DNA of 64,000 nucleotides from Spectribacter hydrogenoxidans (GTDB lineage Bacteria > Pseudomonadota > Gammaproteobacteria > Nevskiales > Salinisphaeraceae). Under the pieces are notes generated by a model. That model saw only the letters and a list, made by a program, of their open reading frames with translations, searched no databases and had not been told where the DNA came from. The position numbers were made by a program, and so were the translations under genes. The stretch covers positions 1 through 64,000 of the forward strand of contig NZ_JAVRIB010000011.1 of NCBI RefSeq assembly GCF_031846275.1, given 5' to 3'. This document shows positions 8,830-17,581 of the stretch, piece by piece. Position 1 is the first letter of the stretch. Every line of letters begins with the position of its first letter.

Positions 8830-9774
8830 ATGGACCCGTCTCGGCTCGCCGCGCACCTGACCACCATCCGCGACCTCATCCGCTGGGGTGGCTCGGCCTT
8901 CAATCGTGCCGGGCTGGCCTTCGGTCACGGCAGCGACAACCCGATGGACGAGGCGCGCCATCTGGTGCTGCATTCCCTGGCGTTGCCCGTCGACGTGGCC
9001 GACGATTATCTGTCCGCCCACGTGACGCCCGAGGAAGCCGAGGCGGCGCTGAATCTGCTGCAGCGGCGCATCGACGAACGCCAGCCGGCGCCGTATCTGA
9101 CCGGCGAGGCCTGGTTCGCGGGGCTGCCGTTCTTCGTCGATCAGCGCGTGCTGGTGCCCCGGTCGCCGATTGCCGAGATCATCGAGGCGGAATTCCAGCC
9201 CTGGCTGGACGATCGCGAACCGCTGCGCATTCTGGACGTGGGCACCGGCAGCGGCGCCATCGCCATTGCCTGCGCGATGGCGTTTCCGGATGCCGAGGTG
9301 GTGGGCACGGATGTCAGCGAGGACGCGCTGGCGGTGGCGCGCCGCAACGCCGAGCGCCACGGGGTGTCGCCGCGCATGCGCTGGCGCATTGCCGATCTCT
9401 ACGACGGGCTGGACGATGAGGCGCCGTTCGATCTGATCGTGACCAACCCGCCGTACGTCAGCGGCGAGGAGATGGACACGCTCGACCCGGAGTATCGCCA
9501 CGAGCCCACGATCGCGTTCTCCGGCGGCGGTGACGGGCTGGATCTGGTCGAACGGCTGATCTTCGCCACGCCGCCGCATCTGGCGCCGGGTGGATTGTTC
9601 GTGCTGGAAGTTGGACACACCTGCTTCGCGCTGGAGCAGCGCTGGCCCGAAATGCCGATCGAATGGGTGGAACTGGAGCGCGGCGGCCTCGGCGTGGGCG
9701 TGCTCGAAGCCGACGATCTGGACGCCTGGGTGGCGCATTGCCACGAATGTGCGGCCAGCGCAACGGGGGAATAG
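8830..9774 (+). CDS. prmB: 50S ribosomal protein L3 N(5)-glutamine methyltransferase PrmB
   Basis: PrmB methylates a glutamine of ribosomal protein L3. The frame opens at 8719, but ATG 8830 gives MDPSRLAAHLTTIRDLIRWG and a 314-aa protein matching E. coli PrmB (310). The Rossmann methyltransferase core has DVGTGSGAIAIA (about 136-147) for SAM binding and the glutamine-binding NPPY at 206-209, diagnostic of the PrmB/PrmC family. The release-factor enzyme PrmC differs in its N-terminal domain and neighbours; the adjacency to aroC, 3 bp downstream, matches prmB in enterobacteria. Confidence 0.93.
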   Translation: MDPSRLAAHLTTIRDLIRWGGSAFNRAGLAFGHGSDNPMDEARHLVLHSLALPVDVADDYLSAHVTPEEAEAALNLLQRRIDERQPAPYLTGEAWFAGLPFFVDQRVLVPRSPIAEIIEAEFQPWLDDREPLRILDVGTGSGAIAIACAMAFPDAEVVGTDVSEDALAVARRNAERHGVSPRMRWRIADLYDGLDDEAPFDLIVTNPPYVSGEEMDTLDPEYRHEPTIAFSGGGDGLDLVERLIFATPPHLAPGGLFVLEVGHTCFALEQRWPEMPIEWVELERGGLGVGVLEADDLDAWVAHCHECAASATGE

Positions 9775-9777
9775 CCC

Positions 9778-10875
9778 ATGGCCGGTAATACCTGGGGACG
9801 CCAGTTCACGGTGACCAGCTTCGGCGAGAGCCACGGCCCGGCGATCGGCTGCGTGGTGGACGGTTGTCCGCCGGGACTGGCGCTGACGGAAAGCGATCTG
9901 CAGACCGACCTGGATCGTCGCCGGCCGGGACAGTCCCGCTACGTCACCCAGCGGCGCGAGCCCGATCAGGCCCGCATCCTGTCGGGCGTGTTCGAGGGCG
10001 AAACCACCGGCACCCCCATTGCGGTACTGATCGAGAACGAGGATCAGCGCTCCCGCGATTACGGCAAGATCCAGCAGGTGTTCCGCCCCAACCACGCGGA
10101 CTACGCCTACATCCAGAAATACGGCCGGCGCGATCATCGCGGCGGCGGCCGCTCCTCGGCCCGGGAAACCGCCGTGCGGGTGGCGGCCGGGGCGATTGCC
10201 CGCAAGTATCTGCGCGAGCGCCTGGGCATCGAGATACGCGGCTGGCTGGCCCAGATGGGCGATATCCACCTGGACTGTGTGGCGCCGGACACGGTCAACG
10301 ACAACCCCTTCTTCTGTCCCGACCCGGACCGGGTCGCCGAGCTGGAAGCCGCGATCAACGCGCTGCGCCGCGACGGCGATTCGATCGGCGCCCGCATCGT
10401 GGTGGAAGCCACCGGGGTGCCGCCCGGCCTGGGCGAACCGGTATTCGAGCGGCTGGACTCGGACCTGGCCGCGGCGCTGATGAGCATCAACGCGGTCAAG
10501 GGTGTGGAAATCGGCGATGGCTTCGACTGCGTGCGCCAGCGCGGCTCCGAGCATCGCGACGAACTCAGCCCGGAGGGCTTTCTCGCCAACCATTCCGGCG
10601 GCGTGGCCGGCGGCATCAGCACCGGCCAGCCGGTGCGGGCGGCGCTGGCACTCAAGCCCACCTCGAGCATCACCATCCCCGGCCGCACCGTGGATATCGC
10701 GGGCGAGGCGACCGAAATGCGCACCACCGGCCGGCACGACCCCTGTGTGGGCCTGCGGGCCACGCCCATCGCCGAGGCGATGCTGGCGCTGGTACTGATG
10801 GATCATTGGCTGCGTCACAGGGCACAGAACGCCGACGTGATACCGCCACTGCCGCCGATTCCGGGCGACGCATGA
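9778..10875 (+). CDS. aroC: Chorismate synthase
   Basis: AroC catalyses the last shikimate step, turning 5-enolpyruvylshikimate-3-phosphate into chorismate with reduced FMN. The 365-aa product has all signature segments: GESHGPAIGCVVDGCPPG near the N-terminus, HRGGGRSSARET in the middle and RTTGRHDP-type sequence near the C-terminus. It follows prmB with a 3-bp gap, so the two are likely co-transcribed. It supplies the chorismate needed for tryptophan, whose trpFBA genes lie 11 kb downstream. Confidence 0.98.
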   Translation: MAGNTWGRQFTVTSFGESHGPAIGCVVDGCPPGLALTESDLQTDLDRRRPGQSRYVTQRREPDQARILSGVFEGETTGTPIAVLIENEDQRSRDYGKIQQVFRPNHADYAYIQKYGRRDHRGGGRSSARETAVRVAAGAIARKYLRERLGIEIRGWLAQMGDIHLDCVAPDTVNDNPFFCPDPDRVAELEAAINALRRDGDSIGARIVVEATGVPPGLGEPVFERLDSDLAAALMSINAVKGVEIGDGFDCVRQRGSEHRDELSPEGFLANHSGGVAGGISTGQPVRAALALKPTSSITIPGRTVDIAGEATEMRTTGRHDPCVGLRATPIAEAMLALVLMDHWLRHRAQNADVIPPLPPIPGDA

Positions 10876-10959
10876 CGGGCGCAACCGCCAATGGCACCTG
10901 TTGTCCGGGTGAGTCGGGTCTGACGCCAGCTGTCAATCGCTGAAGGCCGCAGGTCGGGC

Positions 10960-12123
10960 GTGACCGATATCCTGCCGCGGCGCCGGCTGTCCGGCTTCTA
11001 TTTCTTCTGGTTCGCCGGGCTCGGGGCGTTGCTGCCCTACTGGAGCCTGTACATGCGAGACCGCGGCTTTTCCGCCGCGGCCATCGGGCTGATCTTTGGC
11101 ATTCTGCTGGGCACCAAGGTGGTGGCCCCGAACGTGTGGGGCTGGGTGGTGGACCGGTACGGCGGCCGGGTGGTGGTCATCCGGCTGGCCACCGCGGGCG
11201 CCGCTCTGATGTTCCTCTGGGTGCCGTTCGTCGACGGCTTTCTGGCGCTGGCGTTGCTGATGGCCGGGTACGGGTTCTTCTCCAACGCGTCCATTCCGCA
11301 GTTCGAAGCGCTTACCTTCAATCACCTGGGTAGCCGATCGGCCGGGTACAGCCGTATCCGGTTGTGGGGATCGGTGGGATTCATCGCCTCGGTGGCGGCG
11401 CTGGGGCCGCTGGTGGATGCCGGTGGGTCAGGCCTGGTGGTGTGGTGGATGCTGGCCACGCTGGTGACGCTGTTCCTTGTCAGCCTGGCGGTGCCCGACG
11501 CACCCGGCACCCGCGAAACGTCCGGCGGCGACGCGTTGCTCACGGTACTGCGTCGCCCGCAGGTAGCCAGCCTGCTGGCAGTGTGCTTTCTGGTGCAGTT
11601 CAGTCACGGGCCCTACTACAGCTTCTTTTCCATCTATCTGGAGGACCACGGCTACGGCCGCAGCCTGATCGGCGGATTGTGGGCGCTGGGGGTGATGGCC
11701 GAGGTGCTGGTGTTCGCCTTCCTGCCGGCGGTAGTCACTCGCACCACGCTACGCCAGCTCATGCTCACTGCGGTGGGGCTGGCGGTGCTTCGCTGGTCCC
11801 TGCTGGCTGCCGCGCCCGACCGGCTGGCGATGGTGGTGCTGGTCCAGGTGCTGCACATGGCCAGTTTCGGGCTTTATCACGCCGTGGCAGTCAGCCTGAT
11901 CCACCGTCTGTTCCAGGGGCCGCTCCAGGGGCGCGGGCAGGCGCTGTACAGCAGTCTGGGTTTCGGTGCTGGCGGGGCTGCCGGGGCGCTGAGCAGTGGC
12001 TTCCTGTGGGATGTACTGCCGCATCCCTGGGTTTTCGTGATGGCCGCGGCCGCCGCGGCGTTGGGCTGGTTGATTGCCTGGCTGGGGTTGCGTGGTGTGG
12101 GGATGGCATCGTCGTCGCCCTGA
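10960..12123 (+). CDS. MFS transporter, HcaT/nucleoside-symporter-like
   Basis: This is a 387-aa inner-membrane carrier with about 12 hydrophobic segments. It starts at GTG 10960 with a family-typical N-terminus (LSGFYFFWFAGLGALLPYWSLYM) and has a loop-2 motif related to the MFS signature (GWVVDRYGGR). It resembles the 3-phenylpropionate/nucleoside transporter-like subgroup (MFS_1_like). As I recall, P. aeruginosa also has an MFS gene beside aroC, so the neighbourhood is conserved. The substrate is not predictable from sequence. It ends one base before the convergent LysR-family gene. Confidence 0.85.
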   Translation: MTDILPRRRLSGFYFFWFAGLGALLPYWSLYMRDRGFSAAAIGLIFGILLGTKVVAPNVWGWVVDRYGGRVVVIRLATAGAALMFLWVPFVDGFLALALLMAGYGFFSNASIPQFEALTFNHLGSRSAGYSRIRLWGSVGFIASVAALGPLVDAGGSGLVVWWMLATLVTLFLVSLAVPDAPGTRETSGGDALLTVLRRPQVASLLAVCFLVQFSHGPYYSFFSIYLEDHGYGRSLIGGLWALGVMAEVLVFAFLPAVVTRTTLRQLMLTAVGLAVLRWSLLAAAPDRLAMVVLVQVLHMASFGLYHAVAVSLIHRLFQGPLQGRGQALYSSLGFGAGGAAGALSSGFLWDVLPHPWVFVMAAAAAALGWLIAWLGLRGVGMASSSP

Positions 12124-12124
12124 A

Positions 12125-12997
12125 TCACTCGGGCTCATTCAACAGCGACAGCAGGGCCGCGGCCGCGGCGGACAGGTGACGCTCGGGATGGCGCACCGTG
12201 CCCAGGGCCCGTGTCAGTGTCACGCCGGGCAGCGTCAGTTCGCGCAGCCGGCTGTCGGCCAGCATTGCCGGGGGCAGGGCGGTCCAGCCCAGGCCGACTT
12301 CGGCCAGCATCTTCAGCGTATCCAGATTGTTGCTGTGCTGGCGGACGGTCAGATCGGCATCGTGACCGCCCACGGCCCGGCTCACGATGGCATGGGTCTG
12401 GGTGTCCGGCTCGGGCAGTAGCGCCGGCACCTCGCGAAGCTGCGCGGCCGTGACCTCGGTCTGTTGCGCCAGTGGATGATCCTCGGCCACCGCGATCACC
12501 ATCGGGTCGGCCCACACGCGCTGCTGATCCAGCCCGGCAATGGGCGGATCGGGCAGGGTGACGATGGCCAGTTCCACATGGCCGCGGGCCACTGCATGGC
12601 AGGCGTCTTCCGAACCCAGGAAATGGATGTCCAGGCCCACGCCGGGGAAGGTCTTGACGTACTGCCGCAGCACCGGCGGCATCCGGTGCATGGCCACATG
12701 GTGGGACAACGCCAGTGCCAGATGACCGATCACCCGGTCGGACAGTTCATCCAGCGCCCGGCGGCCGTCCTCCAGTGCCGCCAGCATGCGCCGCGCATGG
12801 GGCAGGAACTGCCGCCCGGCATCGGTGAGAATCACCCGGCGGCCAACCCGGTCGAACAGCGCGAAGCCCAGACGCGCCTCGGCGTTGGCCAGTCGCTTGC
12901 TCACCGCCGGCTGGCTGACATGCAGCCGCTGGGCCGCCGCCCGGAAACTGCCGGTGTCGCAGATGGTCACGAAGGCTTCGATGGCGGCCAGTTGCAT
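12125..12997 (-). CDS. LysR-family transcriptional regulator divergent from leuC
   Basis: The 290-aa product begins at ATG 12997 with a LysR winged helix-turn-helix (MQLAAIEAFVTICDTGSFRAAAQRL..., about 1-60, containing VSQPAVSKRL), followed by a periplasmic-binding-protein-like effector domain (about 90-285). The open frame extends into the promoter region, but that extension lacks the family pattern. The divergent arrangement with leuC suggests it regulates leuCDB and itself from the shared gap, probably in response to a leucine-pathway intermediate. Pseudomonas species also have a LysR gene at this position. Its ligand is unknown; I do not assign a name such as LeuO. Confidence 0.9.
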   Translation of the reverse strand: MQLAAIEAFVTICDTGSFRAAAQRLHVSQPAVSKRLANAEARLGFALFDRVGRRVILTDAGRQFLPHARRMLAALEDGRRALDELSDRVIGHLALALSHHVAMHRMPPVLRQYVKTFPGVGLDIHFLGSEDACHAVARGHVELAIVTLPDPPIAGLDQQRVWADPMVIAVAEDHPLAQQTEVTAAQLREVPALLPEPDTQTHAIVSRAVGGHDADLTVRQHSNNLDTLKMLAEVGLGWTALPPAMLADSRLRELTLPGVTLTRALGTVRHPERHLSAAAAALLSLLNEPE

Positions 12998-13046
12998 GCG
13001 GACGGTAGGTGAGTGTGGTGACCGAATAATACATTCCATATGCGAC

Positions 13047-13098
13047 TTGTAAATATAAAAACAATTCATTGGAGTTATTAAACAGTCACCCCTATAGT
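13047..13098 (+). promoter_or_regulatory. leuC promoter with likely LysR-regulator site
   Basis: The gap between the LysR gene and leuC is unusually A+T-rich for this chromosome. TTGGAG (13069-13074) and TATAGT (13093-13098) with an 18-bp spacer make a plausible sigma-70 promoter, with transcription starting near 13105. Upstream, TTGT (13047-13050) and ACAA (13061-13064) form an inverted repeat, and CAATTCATTG (13062-13071) overlaps the -35. Such interrupted dyads suit LysR-type binding. GAGGG at 13122-13126 is the leuC ribosome site. Confidence 0.5.
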
Positions 13099-13130
13099 TG
13101 CGTTCATACAAAAGACGCGACGAGGGCGTG

Positions 13131-14534
13131 ATGAGCGGCAGAACTCTGTACGACAAGATTTGGGATGAGCACGTGGTGCGCGACAACGGCGACGGCACCG
13201 CGCTGATCTACATCGACCGGCAGATGGTCCACGAAGTGACCTCGCCGCAGGCATTCGAGGGCCTGCGGCTGGCCGGGCGTGACGTGTGGCGCCGCAGTGC
13301 AAATCTGGCGGTGCCGGATCACAACGTGCCGACCATCGACCGGCTGCGGGGCATTGCCGATCCGATTTCGCGTGCCCAGGTGGAAGCGCTGCAGGCCAAC
13401 TGCGCGGATTTCGGCATCCGGTTGTTCGCGATGAACGACCCGCGCCAGGGCATCGTCCACGTGATCGGCCCCGAGCAGGGGGCGACCCAGCCGGGCATGA
13501 CCATCGTCTGCGGTGATTCCCATACCTCCACGCACGGCGCCTTTGGCGCGCTGGCGTTCGGCATCGGCACCTCCGAGGTCGAGCACGCCCTGGCCACACA
13601 GACGCTGATTCAGGCCAAGGCGAAGACCATGCTCATCCGGGTGGACGGTCAGGCCGGTCCCGGCGTGACGGCCAAGGACATAATGCTGGCCATCATCGGG
13701 AAGATCGGCACCGCCGGTGGCACGGGCCACGTGCTGGAGTACGGCGGGCAGGCGATTCGAGACCTGTCGATGGAAGGCCGCATGACCCTGTGCAACATGT
13801 CGATCGAGGCCGGCGCCCGGGCCGGCATGATCGCGGTGGACGACAAGACCGTCGAATATGTGCGCGGCCGGACCTATGCGCCCGAGGGCGAGCATCAGGC
13901 GGAGGCCGAGGCCTACTGGCGCACGCTGACCAGCGACGAGGACGCGGTGTTCGATCAGACCGTGGTACTGGATGCCGCGGCGATCCGTCCGCAGGTTACC
14001 TGGGGCACCTCACCGGAGATGGTGGTGCCGGTGGACGGCGCGGTGCCCGATCCCGCGGCCTGCGATGACGCCACGCGGGCCGAATCCTGGCGACATGCGC
14101 TGACCTACATGGATCTGGCGCCCGGCATGCCGATCACCGACATCCGGCTGGACAAGGTGTTCCTGGGCTCCTGCACCAACGCACGCATCGAGGATCTGCG
14201 CGCGGCCGCGGCCGTGCTCAAGGGGCGCCGGGTGGCGGACAACATCAAGCTGGCCATGGTGGTGCCCGGTTCCGGCCTGGTGAAGCTGCAGGCTGAAAAG
14301 GAGGGGCTGGACCAGGTGTTCATCGACGCCGGTTTCGAATGGCGTGATGCGGGCTGCTCGATGTGTCTGGGCATGAACCCCGACCAGCTTTCGCCGGGCG
14401 AGCGCTGCGCCTCGACTTCGAATCGCAACTTCGAGGGTCGGCAGGGGCAGGGTGGTCGCACCCATCTGGTCAGCCCGGCGATGGCCGCTGCGGCGGCGGT
14501 GGCGGGGCATTTTGTGGACGTCCGAGACATTTGA
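13131..14534 (+). CDS. leuC: 3-isopropylmalate dehydratase large subunit
   Basis: LeuC with LeuD forms the [4Fe-4S] isomerase that converts 2- to 3-isopropylmalate in leucine synthesis. The 467-aa product starts at ATG 13131 (MSGRTLYDKIWDEHVV), which has the GAGGG ribosome site; a longer frame from 13098 lacks family similarity. Aconitase-fold signatures are present: CGDSHTSTHGAFGALAFGIG near residues 125-145, and cluster cysteines in GSCTNARIEDL and CSMCLGMNPD. It is the first gene of leuCDB-asd. Confidence 0.98.
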   Translation: MSGRTLYDKIWDEHVVRDNGDGTALIYIDRQMVHEVTSPQAFEGLRLAGRDVWRRSANLAVPDHNVPTIDRLRGIADPISRAQVEALQANCADFGIRLFAMNDPRQGIVHVIGPEQGATQPGMTIVCGDSHTSTHGAFGALAFGIGTSEVEHALATQTLIQAKAKTMLIRVDGQAGPGVTAKDIMLAIIGKIGTAGGTGHVLEYGGQAIRDLSMEGRMTLCNMSIEAGARAGMIAVDDKTVEYVRGRTYAPEGEHQAEAEAYWRTLTSDEDAVFDQTVVLDAAAIRPQVTWGTSPEMVVPVDGAVPDPAACDDATRAESWRHALTYMDLAPGMPITDIRLDKVFLGSCTNARIEDLRAAAAVLKGRRVADNIKLAMVVPGSGLVKLQAEKEGLDQVFIDAGFEWRDAGCSMCLGMNPDQLSPGERCASTSNRNFEGRQGQGGRTHLVSPAMAAAAAVAGHFVDVRDI

Positions 14535-14599
14535 ACGGAAGCCGCGTCAGCATTTCCGTTTGCGACCGTCGCCGTTTGATCCTGCCAGGATAGAGACTC

Positions 14600-15241
14600 A
14601 TGCAAGCATTCACGACACACGAAGGCATCATGGCGCCGCTGGATCGCGGCAACGTGGACACCGACGCCATCATTCCCAAGCAGTATCTGAAATCGATCAA
14701 GCGCACCGGTTTCGGGCCGCATCTGTTCGATGACTGGCGTTACCGGGATCCGGGTGGGCTGGACGTGGACCCGGCCACACGCCGGCCCAATACGGATTTC
14801 CTGCTCAATCAGCCGGCCTACCGCGACGCCAGCATCCTGCTGGCACGCGACAACTTCGGCTGCGGCTCCTCGCGCGAGCATGCGGTGTGGGCGCTGTCGG
14901 ATGCCGGTTTCCGGGTGGTGATCGCCCCGAGCTTTGCCGATATATTCTTCAACAATTGCTTCAAGAATGGCGTTTTACCGATTGTTCTGGATCACCAGAA
15001 CATGGATGCACTTTTCGAGGTGGCCGCCCGGGACGCGCCCGCGATGGCTCGGGTGGATCTGTTGGCGCAGACCGTGCGGGCCGGCGGCGTCGAGTACCCG
15101 TTCGAGATCGACGCCTACCGTCGCCACAACATGCTGGAAGGGCTGGACGATATCGGCCTCACCCTGAAGCATGCGGAGACCATCCGCGGCTATGAACAGG
15201 CCCGGCGCGACGCCAAACCCTGGTTGTTCCGCGAACTTTGA
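14600..15241 (+). CDS. leuD: 3-isopropylmalate dehydratase small subunit
   Basis: LeuD is the swivel domain of the isopropylmalate isomerase and partners LeuC. The 213-aa product carries the family signatures NVDTDAIIPKQYLK near residue 17 and DNFGCGSSREHAVWAL near residue 87, and its length is normal (E. coli 201). It begins 65 bp after leuC, a slightly larger gap than the others in this operon, but no terminator is visible there. Confidence 0.97.
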   Translation: MQAFTTHEGIMAPLDRGNVDTDAIIPKQYLKSIKRTGFGPHLFDDWRYRDPGGLDVDPATRRPNTDFLLNQPAYRDASILLARDNFGCGSSREHAVWALSDAGFRVVIAPSFADIFFNNCFKNGVLPIVLDHQNMDALFEVAARDAPAMARVDLLAQTVRAGGVEYPFEIDAYRRHNMLEGLDDIGLTLKHAETIRGYEQARRDAKPWLFREL

Positions 15242-15275
15242 GCGGCAACGAAGCTTTTACGACCAAGGACGAACA

Positions 15276-16352
15276 ATGACTGCAAGAATACTGGTGCTGC
15301 CCGGCGATGGTGTCGGACCGGAAATCTGCCGCGAAGCCACACGCGTGCTGGAAGCGTTACAGCGGGATCACGGCCTCGATGTCGAACTCGAGGAGGATCT
15401 GGTCGGCGGCGCGGCCTACGAGGCCACCGGCGAGCCGCTGCCGGCCGAGACCCTGGAAAAGGCCCGGGGGGCCGATGCGGTGCTGTTCGGCGCCGTCGGT
15501 GGTGCCCAGTGGGATGAGCTGCCGCGCGAGCTGCGCCCGGAAAGCGGGCTGCTGCAGCTGCGATCGGAACTGGGCCTGTTCGCCAACCTGCGTCCGGCAA
15601 TGCTGTATCCGCAGCTGGCCCACGCCTCCACCCTGCGCCACGAGGTGGTGGCCGGTCTGGATCTGATGATCGTGCGCGAACTCACCGGCGGCATCTATTT
15701 CGGTCAGCCGCGCAGCACCCGTACGGATACCCACGGCCGGCGCCAGGCGGTAAACACCATGCTCTACACCGAGGGCGAGATCGAACGCATCGCCCGGGTC
15801 GGCTTCGATATTGCCCGGCGCCGCAACAAGCGGCTCTGCTCGGTGGACAAGGCCAACGTGCTGGAGGTCTCGCAGCTCTGGCGCGATGTGGTCAACGAGG
15901 TCGGCCAGGAATACCCGGACGTCGAACTGAGCCACATGTACGTGGACAATGCCGCCATGCAGCTGGTGCGCGCGCCCAAGCAGTTCGACACCATCGTCAC
16001 CGGCAATCTGTTCGGCGACATCCTGTCCGACATCGCGGCCATGCTCACGGGCTCCATAGGCATGCTGCCTTCGGCGGCGCTGGATGAGGCGGGCCGCGGC
16101 ATGTACGAGCCGGTACACGGTTCCGCGCCGGATATTGCCGGCCAGGGCGTGGTGAATCCGCTGGCCACCATCCTGTCAGTGGCGATGATGCTGCGCCACA
16201 GCCTGCACCGGCAGGACCTGGCGGAGCGGGTGGAGCACGCGGTGGGCGACGCCCTGGACCGTGGACTGCGTACCCGCGATATCATGGACGATGAGAAGCA
16301 GGTGGCCAGTACCGGCGAAATGGGCGGTGCGGTCATCGACATGCTTCAGTAA
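15276..16352 (+). CDS. leuB: 3-isopropylmalate dehydrogenase
   Basis: LeuB oxidises and decarboxylates 3-isopropylmalate to 2-oxoisocaproate with NAD. The open frame begins inside leuD, but ATG 15276 with AAGGA just upstream gives the family N-terminus (MTARILVLPGDGVGPEI) and 358 aa. The substrate loop reads GGIYFGQPR and the metal/NAD-binding region contains NLFGDILSDIAAMLTGSIG, as in true LeuB enzymes. It is 34 bp from leuD and 33 bp from asd. Confidence 0.97.
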   Translation: MTARILVLPGDGVGPEICREATRVLEALQRDHGLDVELEEDLVGGAAYEATGEPLPAETLEKARGADAVLFGAVGGAQWDELPRELRPESGLLQLRSELGLFANLRPAMLYPQLAHASTLRHEVVAGLDLMIVRELTGGIYFGQPRSTRTDTHGRRQAVNTMLYTEGEIERIARVGFDIARRRNKRLCSVDKANVLEVSQLWRDVVNEVGQEYPDVELSHMYVDNAAMQLVRAPKQFDTIVTGNLFGDILSDIAAMLTGSIGMLPSAALDEAGRGMYEPVHGSAPDIAGQGVVNPLATILSVAMMLRHSLHRQDLAERVEHAVGDALDRGLRTRDIMDDEKQVASTGEMGGAVIDMLQ

Positions 16353-16385
16353 CTCCACTTTAACCACGCAGGCCAACTGCCCGTC

Positions 16386-17411
16386 ATGACAAAAGAATTC
16401 GATGTAGCCGTTGTGGGCGCCACGGGTGCCGTCGGCGAGACCATGCTCCGCATCCTGGAACAGAGGAAATTCCCGGTCCGCAATCTCTATCCGCTGGCCA
16501 GCGAGCGTTCCGCGGGCAAGGAGATCTTGTTCCGCAATCGTAAGATCCGTATCGAGAATCTCGCCGAGTTCGATTTCAGCAAGGTGCAGATCGGGCTGTT
16601 CTCGGCCGGAGGATCAATCTCCGAGGTCCACGCGCCGCGTGCTGCCGAGGCCGGCTGCGTGGTGATCGATAATACGTCGCAGTTCCGACGCGAACCGGAT
16701 ATCCCGCTGGTGGTGCCCGAGGTCAACGCGCATGCGCTGGCTGGTTACACCACCCGCGGCATCATCGCCAATCCCAACTGCTCCACCATCCAGATGATCG
16801 TGGCGCTGAAGCCGTTGCATGACGCCGCCTACATCCAGCGCATTAACGTGGCCACCTACCAGGCGGTTTCTGGGTCCGGCGCCTCCGCCATCCAGGAACT
16901 GGCCAACCAGACGGCGAAGCTGCTCAACGGCCAGGACATCGATCCGCCGAAGGCTTACCCCAAGCAGATCGCCTTCAATGCGCTGCCCCACATCGACGTC
17001 TTCCTGGACAACGGCTATACCAAGGAAGAAATGAAGATGGTGTGGGAGACCCGCAAGATCCTGGAGGACGACAATATCCAGGTGAACCCGACCGCGGCAC
17101 GGGTGCCGGTATTCTTCGGCCATTCCGAGGCGGTGCATATCGAAACCCGTGACAAGCTCACCGCCGAGCAGGCCCGGAAGATTCTGTCCAAGGCGCCGGG
17201 CGTAAAGGTAATCGACCAGCGCAAGGACGGTGGCTACGCCACCGCGGTGACCGACGGAGCCAACAACGACGCCGTATTCGTCAGCCGCATCCGCGAGGAT
17301 ATCTCGCACGAACGGGGCCTCGACCTCTGGGTGGTGGCGGACAACGTGCGCAAGGGAGCGGCGCTCAACAGCATCCAGATCGCCGAACGGCTGATCAGCG
17401 ACTATCTTTGA
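16386..17411 (+). CDS. asd: Aspartate-semialdehyde dehydrogenase
   Basis: Asd reduces aspartyl phosphate to aspartate semialdehyde, the branch point to lysine/diaminopimelate, methionine and threonine. The 341-aa product has the NADP fold signature GATGAVGETM at 11-20 and the catalytic cysteine C132 in NPNCSTIQ, with a conserved SGSGASAIQEL segment. Because the cysteine is present this is the active enzyme, not the Cys-less Usg paralog found nearby in some relatives. It closes the leu operon and precedes fimV, as in Pseudomonas. Confidence 0.97.
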   Translation: MTKEFDVAVVGATGAVGETMLRILEQRKFPVRNLYPLASERSAGKEILFRNRKIRIENLAEFDFSKVQIGLFSAGGSISEVHAPRAAEAGCVVIDNTSQFRREPDIPLVVPEVNAHALAGYTTRGIIANPNCSTIQMIVALKPLHDAAYIQRINVATYQAVSGSGASAIQELANQTAKLLNGQDIDPPKAYPKQIAFNALPHIDVFLDNGYTKEEMKMVWETRKILEDDNIQVNPTAARVPVFFGHSEAVHIETRDKLTAEQARKILSKAPGVKVIDQRKDGGYATAVTDGANNDAVFVSRIREDISHERGLDLWVVADNVRKGAALNSIQIAERLISDYL

Positions 17412-17481
17412 GGGGGGAACCCGGCAGGCCGGACAGGCAAATGTCTGTGGCCCGCCGGAAACCGGTCGATAACGGTGGAAA

Positions 17482-17504
17482 GGCCTGATGCCGCGCATCA
17501 GGCC
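17482..17504. other. Perfect 9-bp hairpin between asd and fimV
   Basis: GGCCTGATG (17482-17490) and CATCAGGCC (17496-17504) form a perfect stem with a 5-base loop in the 170-bp gap. No T-run follows on either strand, so it is not a classical intrinsic terminator; it may block 3' exonuclease decay of the leu-asd message or bind a protein. A second short dyad, TGCAT-TG-ATGCA, lies at 17513-17524. Confidence 0.5.
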
Positions 17505-17581
17505 CGGCGCCATGCATTGATGCACCCGGATGGCTGACGTATAACGGTCGGCACGTGCCGAGGCGGGAGACACGGATTTTC

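Noticed and set aside
17482..17504. Intrinsic terminator after asd
   Set aside because: The hairpin is strong but no T-run follows on either strand.
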